A stretch of DNA of 7,541 nt, from contig CALVPO010000070.1 in NCBI GenBank assembly GCA_944351345.1, positions 1-7,541 of the forward strand. The letters run 5' to 3'. The stretch is from an uncultured Bacilli bacterium. GTDB lineage: Bacteria; Bacillota_I; Bacilli_A; RF39; UBA660. Positions within the stretch are counted from its first letter, which is position 1. Each line of letters opens with the position of its first letter. The translations under genes and the position numbers were made by a program. Under the pieces are notes generated by a model. The model ran no database searches. It was not told where the DNA came from and saw only the letters and a list, made by a program, of their open reading frames with translations. Below are positions 1 through 6,924 of the stretch, piece after piece.

Positions 1-2
1 CT

Positions 3-113
3 GTATTTTTGGTTGTTACTTTAGTTATGTTTGTTATGAATTTAGTTAGTGATGCTGAAGTTAAGGGTGATCCTAATACTAATGATTGGCAAACTTGTTG
101 GAATAATGCTTAG
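3..113 (+). CDS. C-terminal end of a small membrane protein (5'-partial)
   Basis: Reading frame 3 is open from the window edge to a TAG at 111-113, directly followed by an in-frame TAA. The 36 visible residues begin with a hydrophobic stretch (VFLVVTLVMFVMNLV) that looks like a membrane helix. A short polar tail with two tryptophans and one cysteine (NDWQTCWNNA) follows. Codon use (GTT, AGT, GAT, TTA) matches the native genes downstream, and a strong terminator lies just after the stop, so this is the true end of a transcription unit separate from polA. The family cannot be recognised from so little sequence. Confidence 0.6.
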   Translation, partial: VFLVVTLVMFVMNLVSDAEVKGDPNTNDWQTCWNNA

Positions 114-131
114 TAATATAGAAAAATTCTT

Positions 132-162
132 AAGTATTCGTACGAATACTTTTTTTCTTTTT
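132..162 (+). terminator. Rho-independent terminator, perfect 20-bp palindrome plus T-tract
   Basis: Positions 132-151 form a perfect palindrome with 10-base arms (AAGTATTCGT/ACGAATACTT). As RNA this gives an 8-bp stem with a GUAC loop. It is followed at once by a T-run broken by a single C. It lies 16 bases after the tandem stop of the upstream gene and about 50 bases before polA, so it separates the two transcription units. Because the stem is symmetric, and A-rich sequence lies to its left (122-126), it may also work weakly on the other strand. Confidence 0.88.
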
Positions 163-169
163 ATAAATA

Positions 170-178
170 TGTTATTAT
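170..178 (+). promoter_or_regulatory. Candidate extended -10 promoter for the polA operon
   Basis: TGT followed by TATTAT (170-178) fits an extended -10 element (TGn-TATAAT with one mismatch). The region 17 bp upstream is the T-run of the terminator (TTTTTT at 150-155), a poor -35 of the kind often seen with extended -10 promoters. It lies just after the terminator and about 20 bases before the polA start, which is where a promoter is needed. In DNA this AT-rich such matches arise easily by chance. Confidence 0.4.
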
Positions 179-184
179 ATATTT

Positions 185-191
185 AGGGTGA
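185..191 (+). promoter_or_regulatory. Ribosome binding site of polA
   Basis: AGGGTGA is a gapped match to the anti-Shine-Dalgarno complement AGGAGGTGA. It ends 7 bases before ATG 199 and supports that start. Confidence 0.6.
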
Positions 192-198
192 AGAAGAA

Positions 199-2760
199 AT
201 GAAGAAAGTTGTTTTAGTTGATGGTAATAATTTATTATTTAGGAGTTATTATGCTACGGCATATACTGGTAAGATTATGAGAAATAGTAAGGGGTTTCCT
301 ACTAATGGGTTATATGGTTTTGTTAATATGCTTAATAAAATATTAAATGAGGAAAATCCTTTATATATTTTAGTAGCTTTTGATATTGGTAAGACATTTA
401 GACATGATAAGTATGATGATTATAAGGGGGGGAGGAGTGAAACTCCTGATGATCTTAAGATGCAGTTTCCTGTTGCTAAAGAGATACTTGTTTCTATGGG
501 AATTAAGTATTTAGAAGTTGTTGGTTATGAGGCTGATGATATTATTGGAACGTATGCTAAGATGATAGATGATGGTGATGATTATACAGGACTTATTGTT
601 AGTAGTGACAAAGACTTATTGCAATTAATTAGTGATAAAGTAACTGTTAAGTTGTTAAAATCTAAAGATTATATTATGATGGATCATGATACTTTTATTG
701 ATACTTATGGTATAGAACCTATTAGGATGATAGATCTTAAGGGGCTTATGGGGGATGCTTCTGATAATATACCAGGTGTTAAGGGAATAGGTGAAAAGAC
801 AGCGTTAAAGTTACTTAAGGATTATGATACTATTGAGAATTTATATGAACATATTGATGAAGTTAAAGGAGCAGTACATAATAAGCTTGTTGATGGGAAA
901 AAGTCAGCGTTTGCTAGTAAAGATATTGCTACTATATATAGAGAAGTTCCTATTGATTTATCTATAGAAGATATGAAATATACTAGTAGTGTTAGTGATA
1001 GTTTAATTGATTTGTATAAAGAATTGGAGTTTCATTCCTTTATTAAGAAGATTGGAGTTAATAGAATTAATAGTAGTGTAGATGTATCTATTGTTAATGA
1101 TGTTAATGATTTAGTTATTGATAAAGATGTTTCTTTGTATTTAGATTTAGATAATGATAATTATCATAAAGCAAATATTTTGGGTGTTAGTATATATAAT
1201 AAAGATGTTAATATATATGTTCCTGGTGATAAAATTGCTAATCTTAGCTTTATAAGGGGGAATATTTATACTTATGATGCTAAGAAACTATATGTTAGTT
1301 TTAGGAAGAAAGGTGTTATTCTTAATAATATAGTATTTGATGCTATGATAGGTGGATATTTACTTAATTATAATGTTAGTGATGATATATTTGATTTGGC
1401 TAGTGATATGGGATATGATATATCATCTATATCTAAAAAGGAAGATATAGATGATAATAAACGTGCTAATTATGGTATAGAGAGAGCTAAGTTTATATAT
1501 GATATTAAAGATAAAATAATTGATGATATGAAGCGTGAAGAAGTTTATGATTTATATAGCAATATAGAATTGCCTTTAGCTTTTGTTTTAGGTAAAATGG
1601 AATTTAATGGTATTAATTGTCGTAGTGATGTTTTGGATGAGATGGGTATTGATATTACTAGAAGAATAGAAGAGATTGCTAATAATATATATGATTTATC
1701 TGGAGTGGAGTTTAATATTAGTAGTCCTAAACAACTTGGAGAAGTTCTTTTTGATAAGTTAGGTTTGCCTCATGGTAAAAAGGGAAAGAGTGGTAATTAC
1801 TCTACTGATGAGAATACTTTATCAAAGTTAATTTCATATCCTATTGTTTCGTTAATACTTGAATATAGAATGCTTACTAAGCTTTATAATACTTATATAG
1901 TTGGTCTTAAAAATAATATTATGGATGATGGTAAGATTCATACTATTTATAATCAGACTCTTACTAGAACTGGAAGACTATCTTCTATAGAACCTAATTT
2001 GCAGAATATTCCAATTAGAAATGAATATGGTAGGCTTATTAGAAAGAGTTTTGTTAGTGATAGTGATAGTGTTCTTCTTAGTAGTGATTATTCGCAAATT
2101 GAACTTAGGATGTTTGCACATTTAGCTTCTGTAGATAGTATGAAGCAGGCTTTTTGGGATGGTATAGATATTCATACTAAGACTGCTAGTGATGTTTATC
2201 ATGTTCCTGTTTCTATGGTAGATAAGACAATGAGAAGAAATGCTAAGGCTGTTAATTTTGGTATAATATATGGTATTAGTAGTTATGGGCTTGCTAAGGA
2301 TTTAGGTATTAGCGTTAAAGAAGCTAAAGAATTTATTAATAATTATTATTTAGCTTATCCTGGTATTAAAGATTATATGAAATTAGAAATAGAAGAAGCT
2401 TATAAAAAGGGATATGTTAAGACTATTATGAATAGAAAAAGAGTTATTCGTGAACTTTATGATAGTAAGTATAGTGTTAGGAGTATGGGAGAGAGAATGG
2501 CTCTTAATACACCTATTCAGGGAAGTAGTGCTGATATATTAAAGAAAGCTATGGTTGATATAGATAGAGAATTTGAAAAAAGAAATTTAAAAAGTCAGAT
2601 GTTACTTCAAATACATGATGAATTAGTATTTAATGTAGTTAATGAAGAGATTGATACTGTTAAAAGTATTGTTAAAGATATAATGGAGAATGTTTATAAA
2701 ATTAGTGTTCCATTAGTTGTTGATATTTCTTGTGGCAATAATTTGTATGAGGCTAAATAG
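199..2760 (+). CDS. polA: DNA polymerase I (5' nuclease + polymerase; proofreading site lost)
   Basis: Family A DNA polymerase I, 853 aa, slightly shorter than the usual ~880-930. It fills gaps and removes RNA primers in Okazaki-fragment maturation and excision repair, in the cytoplasm. The N-terminal 5'-3' exonuclease domain (about 1-285) keeps its acidic metal-binding motifs: D8 in VDGNN, EADD at 111-114, SSDKD at 135-139 and GDASDNIPG at 185-193. The middle domain (about 295-450) has the 3'-5' exonuclease fold region but lacks a recognisable D-x-E, and no Y-x3-D motif is visible, so proofreading is probably absent, as in Bacillus and Thermus enzymes. The polymerase domain has motif A (DYSQIELR, D630), the O-helix R679-K683-F687-Y691, and motif C H806-D807-E808. 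Phe at 687 is typical of enzymes that discriminate against dideoxynucleotides. The start is supported by the AGGGTGA site. It ends TAG-TAA and is followed 19 bases later by the next gene, so the two are likely co-transcribed. Confidence 0.98.
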   Translation: MKKVVLVDGNNLLFRSYYATAYTGKIMRNSKGFPTNGLYGFVNMLNKILNEENPLYILVAFDIGKTFRHDKYDDYKGGRSETPDDLKMQFPVAKEILVSMGIKYLEVVGYEADDIIGTYAKMIDDGDDYTGLIVSSDKDLLQLISDKVTVKLLKSKDYIMMDHDTFIDTYGIEPIRMIDLKGLMGDASDNIPGVKGIGEKTALKLLKDYDTIENLYEHIDEVKGAVHNKLVDGKKSAFASKDIATIYREVPIDLSIEDMKYTSSVSDSLIDLYKELEFHSFIKKIGVNRINSSVDVSIVNDVNDLVIDKDVSLYLDLDNDNYHKANILGVSIYNKDVNIYVPGDKIANLSFIRGNIYTYDAKKLYVSFRKKGVILNNIVFDAMIGGYLLNYNVSDDIFDLASDMGYDISSISKKEDIDDNKRANYGIERAKFIYDIKDKIIDDMKREEVYDLYSNIELPLAFVLGKMEFNGINCRSDVLDEMGIDITRRIEEIANNIYDLSGVEFNISSPKQLGEVLFDKLGLPHGKKGKSGNYSTDENTLSKLISYPIVSLILEYRMLTKLYNTYIVGLKNNIMDDGKIHTIYNQTLTRTGRLSSIEPNLQNIPIRNEYGRLIRKSFVSDSDSVLLSSDYSQIELRMFAHLASVDSMKQAFWDGIDIHTKTASDVYHVPVSMVDKTMRRNAKAVNFGIIYGISSYGLAKDLGISVKEAKEFINNYYLAYPGIKDYMKLEIEEAYKKGYVKTIMNRKRVIRELYDSKYSVRSMGERMALNTPIQGSSADILKKAMVDIDREFEKRNLKSQMLLQIHDELVFNVVNEEIDTVKSIVKDIMENVYKISVPLVVDISCGNNLYEAK

Positions 2761-2761
2761 T

Positions 2762-2767
2762 AAGGAG
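2762..2767 (+). promoter_or_regulatory. Ribosome binding site of the metallopeptidase-like gene
   Basis: AAGGAG starts within the second half of the polA tandem stop (TAG-TAA-GGAG). It is 12 bases from ATG 2780, a long but workable spacing. It is the only good site nearby and suggests translational coupling with polA. Confidence 0.6.
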
Positions 2768-2779
2768 TAATAATATTTT

Positions 2780-3880
2780 ATGAAATTTAGGTTATATAAA
2801 AATGATGAGAATAAATATAATAATCAAGTTGTTGAATTAAAGAATTATTTAAAATTTACTTTGGTAAATTCTATAATTGGTATAGTAGTTGGACTTTCAT
2901 TGGTTAGTATTAAATTTCCTGAGATATGTAATAATTTAGTTGTAAGTTTAAAATATGTTAGTTCTATTTATTTAGATAAATATAAAAAATTAAGTAAAGA
3001 AGATAAAGATTTATATGTGGCAAACTCTTATATGAAAATTGTTAATAATAGCAGTGAATTTAGTAAAGAGATTAAAGAGGAATTGATAGGAGTTTCATAT
3101 TTTTTGAAAGACTATGGACATTTATATGATATAGATGATTTAATTAATTTAGAAGTAAGACTTTCTACTGTTGAGTGTCAAGAAAAAGAATCAGAAATTC
3201 ATGGGAATGTTGAAATAGTAGCTAGTTATGAACCTAATAATAATACTATTTTATTTAGTAGTATAAGTTCTTTTCCTCATGAAGTTTCTCACTTAATTGT
3301 TGGTTCTAGTAATAGGGATTATAGTAATTTTGTCAGGGAATCTATTACTTCTTCTATTGATATGGAGTATTATGATATAGATTCTTATAGTAAAATTATG
3401 AAAAATCAAGTATTATTATTGGGAGAAATATTAGAAAGAGAGAATCTTATTAAAACTTATATTTCTGGGGAAGGGTTAGAGGATTTAATAAGTAAATGTT
3501 CTTCTGATAATGAATGTAGGAATTTATTGAGTTTATTTGAGAAGGAATTTTATTTATGGAAAAATAAAACTACTGTTTCTGATAAAATTAATTATATTAA
3601 AGTTAATCGTGATATTAATATAATGCTTAAAGATATGTGGGAGAAGAAGTATAATAAAAAAATAAATGAAGATGTTATTGCTAATGTTGTTTATAATTCG
3701 TGTTTTCATGATTCAAGGTATGAACTTAATTCTACTTTGTTTTACAAAGATACGTTTAGTTTTCAATATGCTAATAAAGTAGATATTACTATGGATGTTG
3801 ATGATAGAGATTATGTTATTAGTGAATTTTCTGATTATTTTAAGATAAATATTGATAACGGTAGTAGTAAAAAAAGATAG
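2780..3880 (+). CDS. Membrane-anchored HExxH zinc-peptidase-like protein, unknown function
   Basis: A 366-aa protein I cannot assign to a named family. After a charged N-terminus (about 1-24), residues about 26-46 form one hydrophobic helix (e.g. LVNSIIGIVVGLSLVSI). It is not followed by an obvious signal-peptidase site, so it probably anchors the protein in the membrane. The rest is soluble and acidic. H167-E168-V169-S170-H171 (FPHEVSHLIVG) is a zincin-type zinc site; in such enzymes the two His bind zinc and the Glu activates water. E187 in FVRESIT, 20 residues after the first His, could be the third ligand as in gluzincins. Four cysteines (in VECQ, SKCSSDNEC and NSCF) could form disulfides if the domain is outside. 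It lies between polA and mutM with 19- and 27-base gaps, so it is probably in their operon although its role looks unrelated to DNA repair. It ends TAG-TAA. That it is a gene is nearly certain; peptidase activity is inferred from the motif alone. Confidence 0.85.
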   Translation: MKFRLYKNDENKYNNQVVELKNYLKFTLVNSIIGIVVGLSLVSIKFPEICNNLVVSLKYVSSIYLDKYKKLSKEDKDLYVANSYMKIVNNSSEFSKEIKEELIGVSYFLKDYGHLYDIDDLINLEVRLSTVECQEKESEIHGNVEIVASYEPNNNTILFSSISSFPHEVSHLIVGSSNRDYSNFVRESITSSIDMEYYDIDSYSKIMKNQVLLLGEILERENLIKTYISGEGLEDLISKCSSDNECRNLLSLFEKEFYLWKNKTTVSDKINYIKVNRDINIMLKDMWEKKYNKKINEDVIANVVYNSCFHDSRYELNSTLFYKDTFSFQYANKVDITMDVDDRDYVISEFSDYFKINIDNGSSKKR

Positions 3881-3892
3881 TAAAATGTTTTG

Positions 3893-3902
3893 AGGAAGTG
3901 AT
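3893..3902 (+). promoter_or_regulatory. Strong ribosome binding site of mutM
   Basis: AGGAAGTGAT matches the full anti-Shine-Dalgarno complement AGGAGGTGAT at 9 of 10 bases, with 5 bases to ATG 3908. It fixes the mutM start, which must be exact because Pro2 is the catalytic residue. Confidence 0.75.
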
Positions 3903-3907
3903 GTAAT

Positions 3908-4735
3908 ATGCCAGAATTACCTGAGGTGGAAACTGTTAGGCAAGGTTTAAAGAAATTATTATTAGGAAGAATAATTAAGATGGTTTGTGTTTATTATGAT
4001 GGAATAATTGAATATCCTAGTGTTTTAGAATTTACTAGTAATATAGAGAATCAGAGGATAAATGATATAGATAGATATGGTAAATGGTTAATTTTTGTTT
4101 TGGATGATTATTATTTATTATCTCATTTAAGGATGGAAGGTAAATATTTTATAAAGGATGCTAGTGATGAGTTAAATAAACATGAACATGTTGTATTTAA
4201 GCTCGATAATGATAGTGAACTTAGGTATATGGATGTTAGAAAGTTTGGTAAGATGCATCTTATACCTAAAGATAAGATAAAAGATATTGGTCCTTTAATA
4301 GATTTAGGATTAGAACCTTGGGATAAGAAGTTGGATATTTCTTATTTAAGAGATAAGTATAAGAATAAGAAATTACCTATTAAGAGTGTTCTTTTAGATC
4401 AGAGTATTATAGTTGGTATTGGGAATATATATGCTGATGAGATATTGTTTTTAGCAAAGATTAATCCTTATATGAGAGCTATGGATTTAGATGATAATGA
4501 TTTATTTAATATAATTAAGTATACTAGGAAAGTATTAGAGAGAGCTATTAGAGAAGGGGGGACCACTATTAGGAGTTATAGTAGTGTTAATGGTGTTCAT
4601 GGTTTATTTCAACAAGAATTGAATGTTCATTCTAGGGAGGGTGAGCAATGTCCTTCTTGTGGTAATAAAATAGTTAAAGTTAAAATTGGAGGTAGAGGTA
4701 CTTATTATTGTGAGAAGTGTCAAAAAGGAGTATAA
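3908..4735 (+). CDS. mutM: Formamidopyrimidine-DNA glycosylase (Fpg/MutM)
   Basis: Bifunctional DNA glycosylase/AP lyase that removes 8-oxoguanine and formamidopyrimidines in base excision repair; 275 aa, the normal family length. The N-terminus MPELPEVE carries the catalytic Pro2 and Glu3. K59 in DRYGKW matches the conserved catalytic-domain lysine (K57 of E. coli). LRMEGKY and DVRKFGKM hold the Met, Arg and Phe that fill the gap left by the flipped base. GIGNIYADE marks the helix-two-turn-helix region. The C-terminal zinc finger is C248-x2-C251-x16-C268-x2-C271, with R263 in GGRGT. It is third in the apparent polA operon. The final three codons after Q272-K273 are unusual: a 60-bp direct repeat ends in K273, so the terminal KGV-TAA appears to come from the inserted segment, while the probable original ending (SVK-TAG) lies at 6985-6995. 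The zinc finger is intact, so the enzyme should still work. Confidence 0.98.
   Translation: MPELPEVETVRQGLKKLLLGRIIKMVCVYYDGIIEYPSVLEFTSNIENQRINDIDRYGKWLIFVLDDYYLLSHLRMEGKYFIKDASDELNKHEHVVFKLDNDSELRYMDVRKFGKMHLIPKDKIKDIGPLIDLGLEPWDKKLDISYLRDKYKNKKLPIKSVLLDQSIIVGIGNIYADEILFLAKINPYMRAMDLDDNDLFNIIKYTRKVLERAIREGGTTIRSYSSVNGVHGLFQQELNVHSREGEQCPSCGNKIVKVKIGGRGTYYCEKCQKGV
4665..4724 (+). repeat. Left copy of 60-bp direct repeat (mutM 3' end)
   Basis: Positions 4665-4724 match 6925-6984 base for base (offset 2260) and diverge on both sides (A/T at 4664/6924, A/G at 4725/6985). The repeat covers mutM codons 253-273, including the second cysteine pair of the zinc finger. It looks like the left boundary of an insertion (attL-like), with the functional gene copy on this side. 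Confidence 0.95.
4726..4730 (+). promoter_or_regulatory. Ribosome binding site overlapping the mutM end
   Basis: AGGAG sits inside the last mutM codons (AAA-GGA-GTA) just after the left repeat and 8 bases before ATG 4739. It would translate the acyltransferase fragment. The insert thus supplies both the end of mutM and the start signal of its own first gene. Confidence 0.55.
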
Positions 4736-4738
4736 TCT

Positions 4739-4886
4739 ATGTTAGAGAGAAGAAATATTAAATTAGATAATTTAAAAGGCATTTTAATTTATTTAGTTGT
4801 TTTAGGACACTTATTGTTTTCTTATAATTCTTGTGTTAGGATGGATATATAGACATAAAAATTTAGAGAAGAAAGTAATGGGCTAG
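4739..4886 (+). pseudogene. Acyltransferase-3 family fragment, N-terminus plus possible C-terminal tail
   Basis: ATG 4739 begins a 37-codon frame ending at TAG 4850-4852. Its first 30 residues (RNIKLDNLKGILIYLVVLGH and on) are a good match to the start of membrane acyltransferase-3 proteins: short basic N-terminus, LDNLKG, then the first membrane helix with the conserved His (H24). Full-length members have about 330-400 residues and ten or so helices, so nearly all of the protein is missing. From about 4836 another frame reads LGWIYRHKNLEKKVMG to TAG 4884-4886, resembling the cytoplasmic tail after a last membrane helix. This suggests an internal deletion that joined the first helix to the end of the gene. 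The N-terminal match is fairly firm; the tail is inference. Confidence 0.6.
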
Positions 4887-5082
4887 TTTCTTTTAGTTAT
4901 GATGTAATAATGAATAATATTAAAAGAAATATGATAAATTGAAATGTCTCTTAGGAACAATTTGATGAACCAGGAAAAGTAGAAGTATTTGTTTTAAAAC
5001 ACTAAATCATAATGATAATGAATAAATTTATGAGGAATAAGGATAAAATAATTAATATGATTAAGAAAGGAATACTTTAGTT
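4887..5082. other. About 200 bp of decayed, unassigned sequence
   Basis: No intact gene on either strand. In the plus frame used by the acyltransferase start, sensible but interrupted peptide can be read: FSYDVIMNNIKRNMIN, then TGA, NVS, TAG, EQFDEPGKVEVFVLKH, TAA (to about 5004). A shift to another frame continues LNHNDNE and IYEE with TAA stops. It looks like the worn remains of the 3' part of a gene, but I do not recognise the family. The last bases carry the ribosome binding site of the next gene. Confidence 0.4.
5066..5071 (+). promoter_or_regulatory. Ribosome binding site of the ancestral DUF1016 start
   Basis: AAAGGA lies 11 bases before ATG 5083. No comparable site precedes ATG 5170. 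This supports 5083 as the original start of the nuclease gene. Confidence 0.45.
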
Positions 5083-6090
5083 ATGGTAGAGAAGGAATTT
5101 AAAAACATAGTGGAAGAAATTAAACAATAAATTAATTCTACTCAATATGAAATATTTAAAAATGCAAATATGAATTTACTAAGACTTTATTATAATATTG
5201 GTAAAATAATTAATGAAAATTCTATTTGGGGAAACAAATTTATTGATGAATTAGCAACAGAATTAAAGATCACATTTCCAAATATAAAAGGTTTTTCTGT
5301 TAGAAATTTAAAAAGTATGAAGAAGTATTATATTGAATGTAATAAAAATGCAAAAGTGCAGATGTCGTCTGCACAAATTCCATGGTCTCACAATATGTTG
5401 ATTTTAGATAAAATTCGAGATGATGCTAAAAGAATTTGGTATATGGAACAGACAGCAGTTAATGGTTGGAGTTATGATGTTTTGGCATTTCAAATAAAAA
5501 GTGAGTTATATGAAAGACAGGTTTTAGGTGATAAACCTAATAACTTTAATGAATCATTGTCTAGTTCCCAAAGTGAACTGGCAAAGGATATGATGAAAGA
5601 TCCTTATATTTTAAATTTAATAGGATTAAAACAAAATTATATTGAAACAGAATTAGAACAAGCAATGGTTGAAAAAATTAAAACAGTATTGTTGGAACTA
5701 GGTAATGGATTTAGTTTTGTTGGAAATCAATATAAATTGGAAGTTGGGAATAAAGACTATTTCATAGATTTATTATTTTATCATACTAAATTACATTGCT
5801 ACATAGTTGTTGAATTAAAAAACACTGAATTTAAACCTGAATATGCTGGTAAAGTAAATTTTTATTTGTCAGCAGTGGATGATTTAGTTAAAGATGAACA
5901 AGATAATCCTAGTATTGGAATAATTCTTTGTAGAGAAAAGGATAAATTTTCAGTTGAATATGCTCTAAAAGATATAAATAAACCTATTGGAGTTAGTTCT
6001 TATGAAATATCTAAATTTTTACCAAAAGATGTATTAGAATCTTTACCTACAGAAGAAGAACTAAATCTACATATTGATATTATAGAGTAA
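5083..6090 (+). pseudogene. DUF1016/YhcG-type PD-(D/E)XK nuclease, early nonsense codon at 5128
   Basis: From ATG 5083 the frame reads MVEKEFKNIVEEIKQ, meets TAA at 5128-5130, then continues INSTQYEIFKNAN into an open frame of 306 codons from ATG 5170 to TAA 6088. The N-terminal part (NLLRLYYNIGKII, then IPWSHNMLILDKI and NGWSYDVL) is the DUF1016 N-domain. The C-terminal domain is a PD-(D/E)XK nuclease: D200 in FIDLLFYH and E215-x-K217 in VVELK (numbered from 5170), followed by the family's KPEYAGKVNFYLSAVDD block. The family (COG4804) is found near restriction-modification and other mobile or defence loci; its biological target is not settled. The nuclease body is complete, so a shortened protein starting at 5170 could still be made, but that ATG lacks a ribosome site and about 29 residues of the helical N-domain would be lost. 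Codon use differs from the flanking native genes. Family assignment is firm; whether it is functional is open. Confidence 0.88.
5356..5374. repeat. GC-richer perfect inverted repeat inside the DUF1016 gene
   Basis: GTGCAGA-TGTCG-TCTGCAC forms a perfect 7-bp stem with a 5-base loop. It encodes VQMSSA just before the conserved AQIPW block. It stands out because the rest of the gene is very AT-rich. Confidence 0.7.
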
Positions 6091-6094
6091 ATTT

Positions 6095-6924
6095 ATGAAA
6101 ATAGGAAGTACAAAAAAAACAGTATTATGTTTCAAGATTCTATATAAAAAATTTTACTAACGATAATAAATAATTTAATGTTATTGATATTTTTAAAAAG
6201 AAATGTTATAACAATGTCCAATATATATGAATAAGTGTTATAAGAATTATTTTTATGATAAAGATAATAAATTGGAAAACTAATTAGTGATTTTGGAAGT
6301 TAAGTTGTCGACTTTAATAAATAAAATTATTTGCGAAGATTATTATCCTGTTGAAGATGAAAGAACTATTTTAAAAGAATTTGTAATGTTTTAGAAAAAT
6401 AGAACTAAATATTATTTAGAGGAATTAAAGAGATTAATTTGGATAAATCTAAAAGTTGGTGTAGAACTTGAATTCAATTCTAAAAATAAATACTTTGATG
6501 AGTTGTAATTCGAAAAATTAAAAGATGATTTTTTGAATGATAAAATGTAAAGTGTAATTCAAGAATCACTAGAAATGTTGAGATCTGCTTGTAAACATAT
6601 AAATGATTTAGAACTATGTATTATAAAATACAATACAAAAAAATTAATTTTATCAGATATTCCTAGTTGTTAACTACAATAATTTTTATTTTAGATTAAC
6701 AAAATATTATAATGCTGGAATTATCATATTTTTTCTGTTAAGCAGTGAAGTGCTAATAGTAATATATGATTCTACAATGTATATAAGTAACGATAATTAA
6801 AAAATGATTATTAGTAATAATGAGTATGAAGTAAAATGTTTAAATTACTATCAAATTAAAGAAAAAATAATTTCAAATATAAGAGAATTTAATGAAGGAT
6901 TACATAAAGAATATAAAAGTAAAT
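6095..6924 (+). pseudogene. DUF4238 family protein, pseudogene with stops and frameshifts
   Basis: Three-frame reading reassembles a DUF4238-like protein of about 275 residues. ATG 6095, 4 bases after the nuclease stop, reads MKIGSTKK. An 8-A run (6112-6119), one A too many, shifts it into KKQYYVSRFYIKNFTNDNK, the family's hallmark start (KKHHYVPQFYL-like). A TATATAT stretch (6222-6228) shifts again to NKCYKNYFYDKDNKLEN and onward through EVKLSTLINKI, ILKEFVMF, NRTKYYLEELKRLIWIN and SACKHINDLELCIIKY. A third shift near 6662-6666 leads to VVNYNNFYF and NAGIIIFFLLSSEVLIVIYD, a clear match to the family's late hydrophobic strand. In-frame stops lie at 6171, 6281, 6392, 6506, 6548 and 6798, all TAA or TAG. 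No continuous open frame is longer than about 60 codons, so the gene is dead. Its function is unknown, and the family name rests on motif memory, not a search. It follows the nuclease gene directly, suggesting an old two-gene unit. Confidence 0.72.

Noticed and set aside
3901..3906. Minimal ATG-TAA start-stop element before mutM
   Set aside because: The hexamer overlaps the strong ribosome site and the spacer to ATG 3908. It is likely a chance by-product of the AGGAAGTGAT match.
199..4735. Mollicute code with TGA as tryptophan
   Set aside because: No TGA stop ends a native gene here, but every tryptophan checked in polA, the metallopeptidase gene, mutM and the flanking genes is TGG. An AT-rich genome with code 4 would use mostly TGA.
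6671..6712. Four further stops (6671, 6680, 6692, 6710) in the DUF4238 pseudogene
   Set aside because: They vanish once the frameshift near 6662-6666 is allowed; the neighbouring frame reads a good family match through this stretch.
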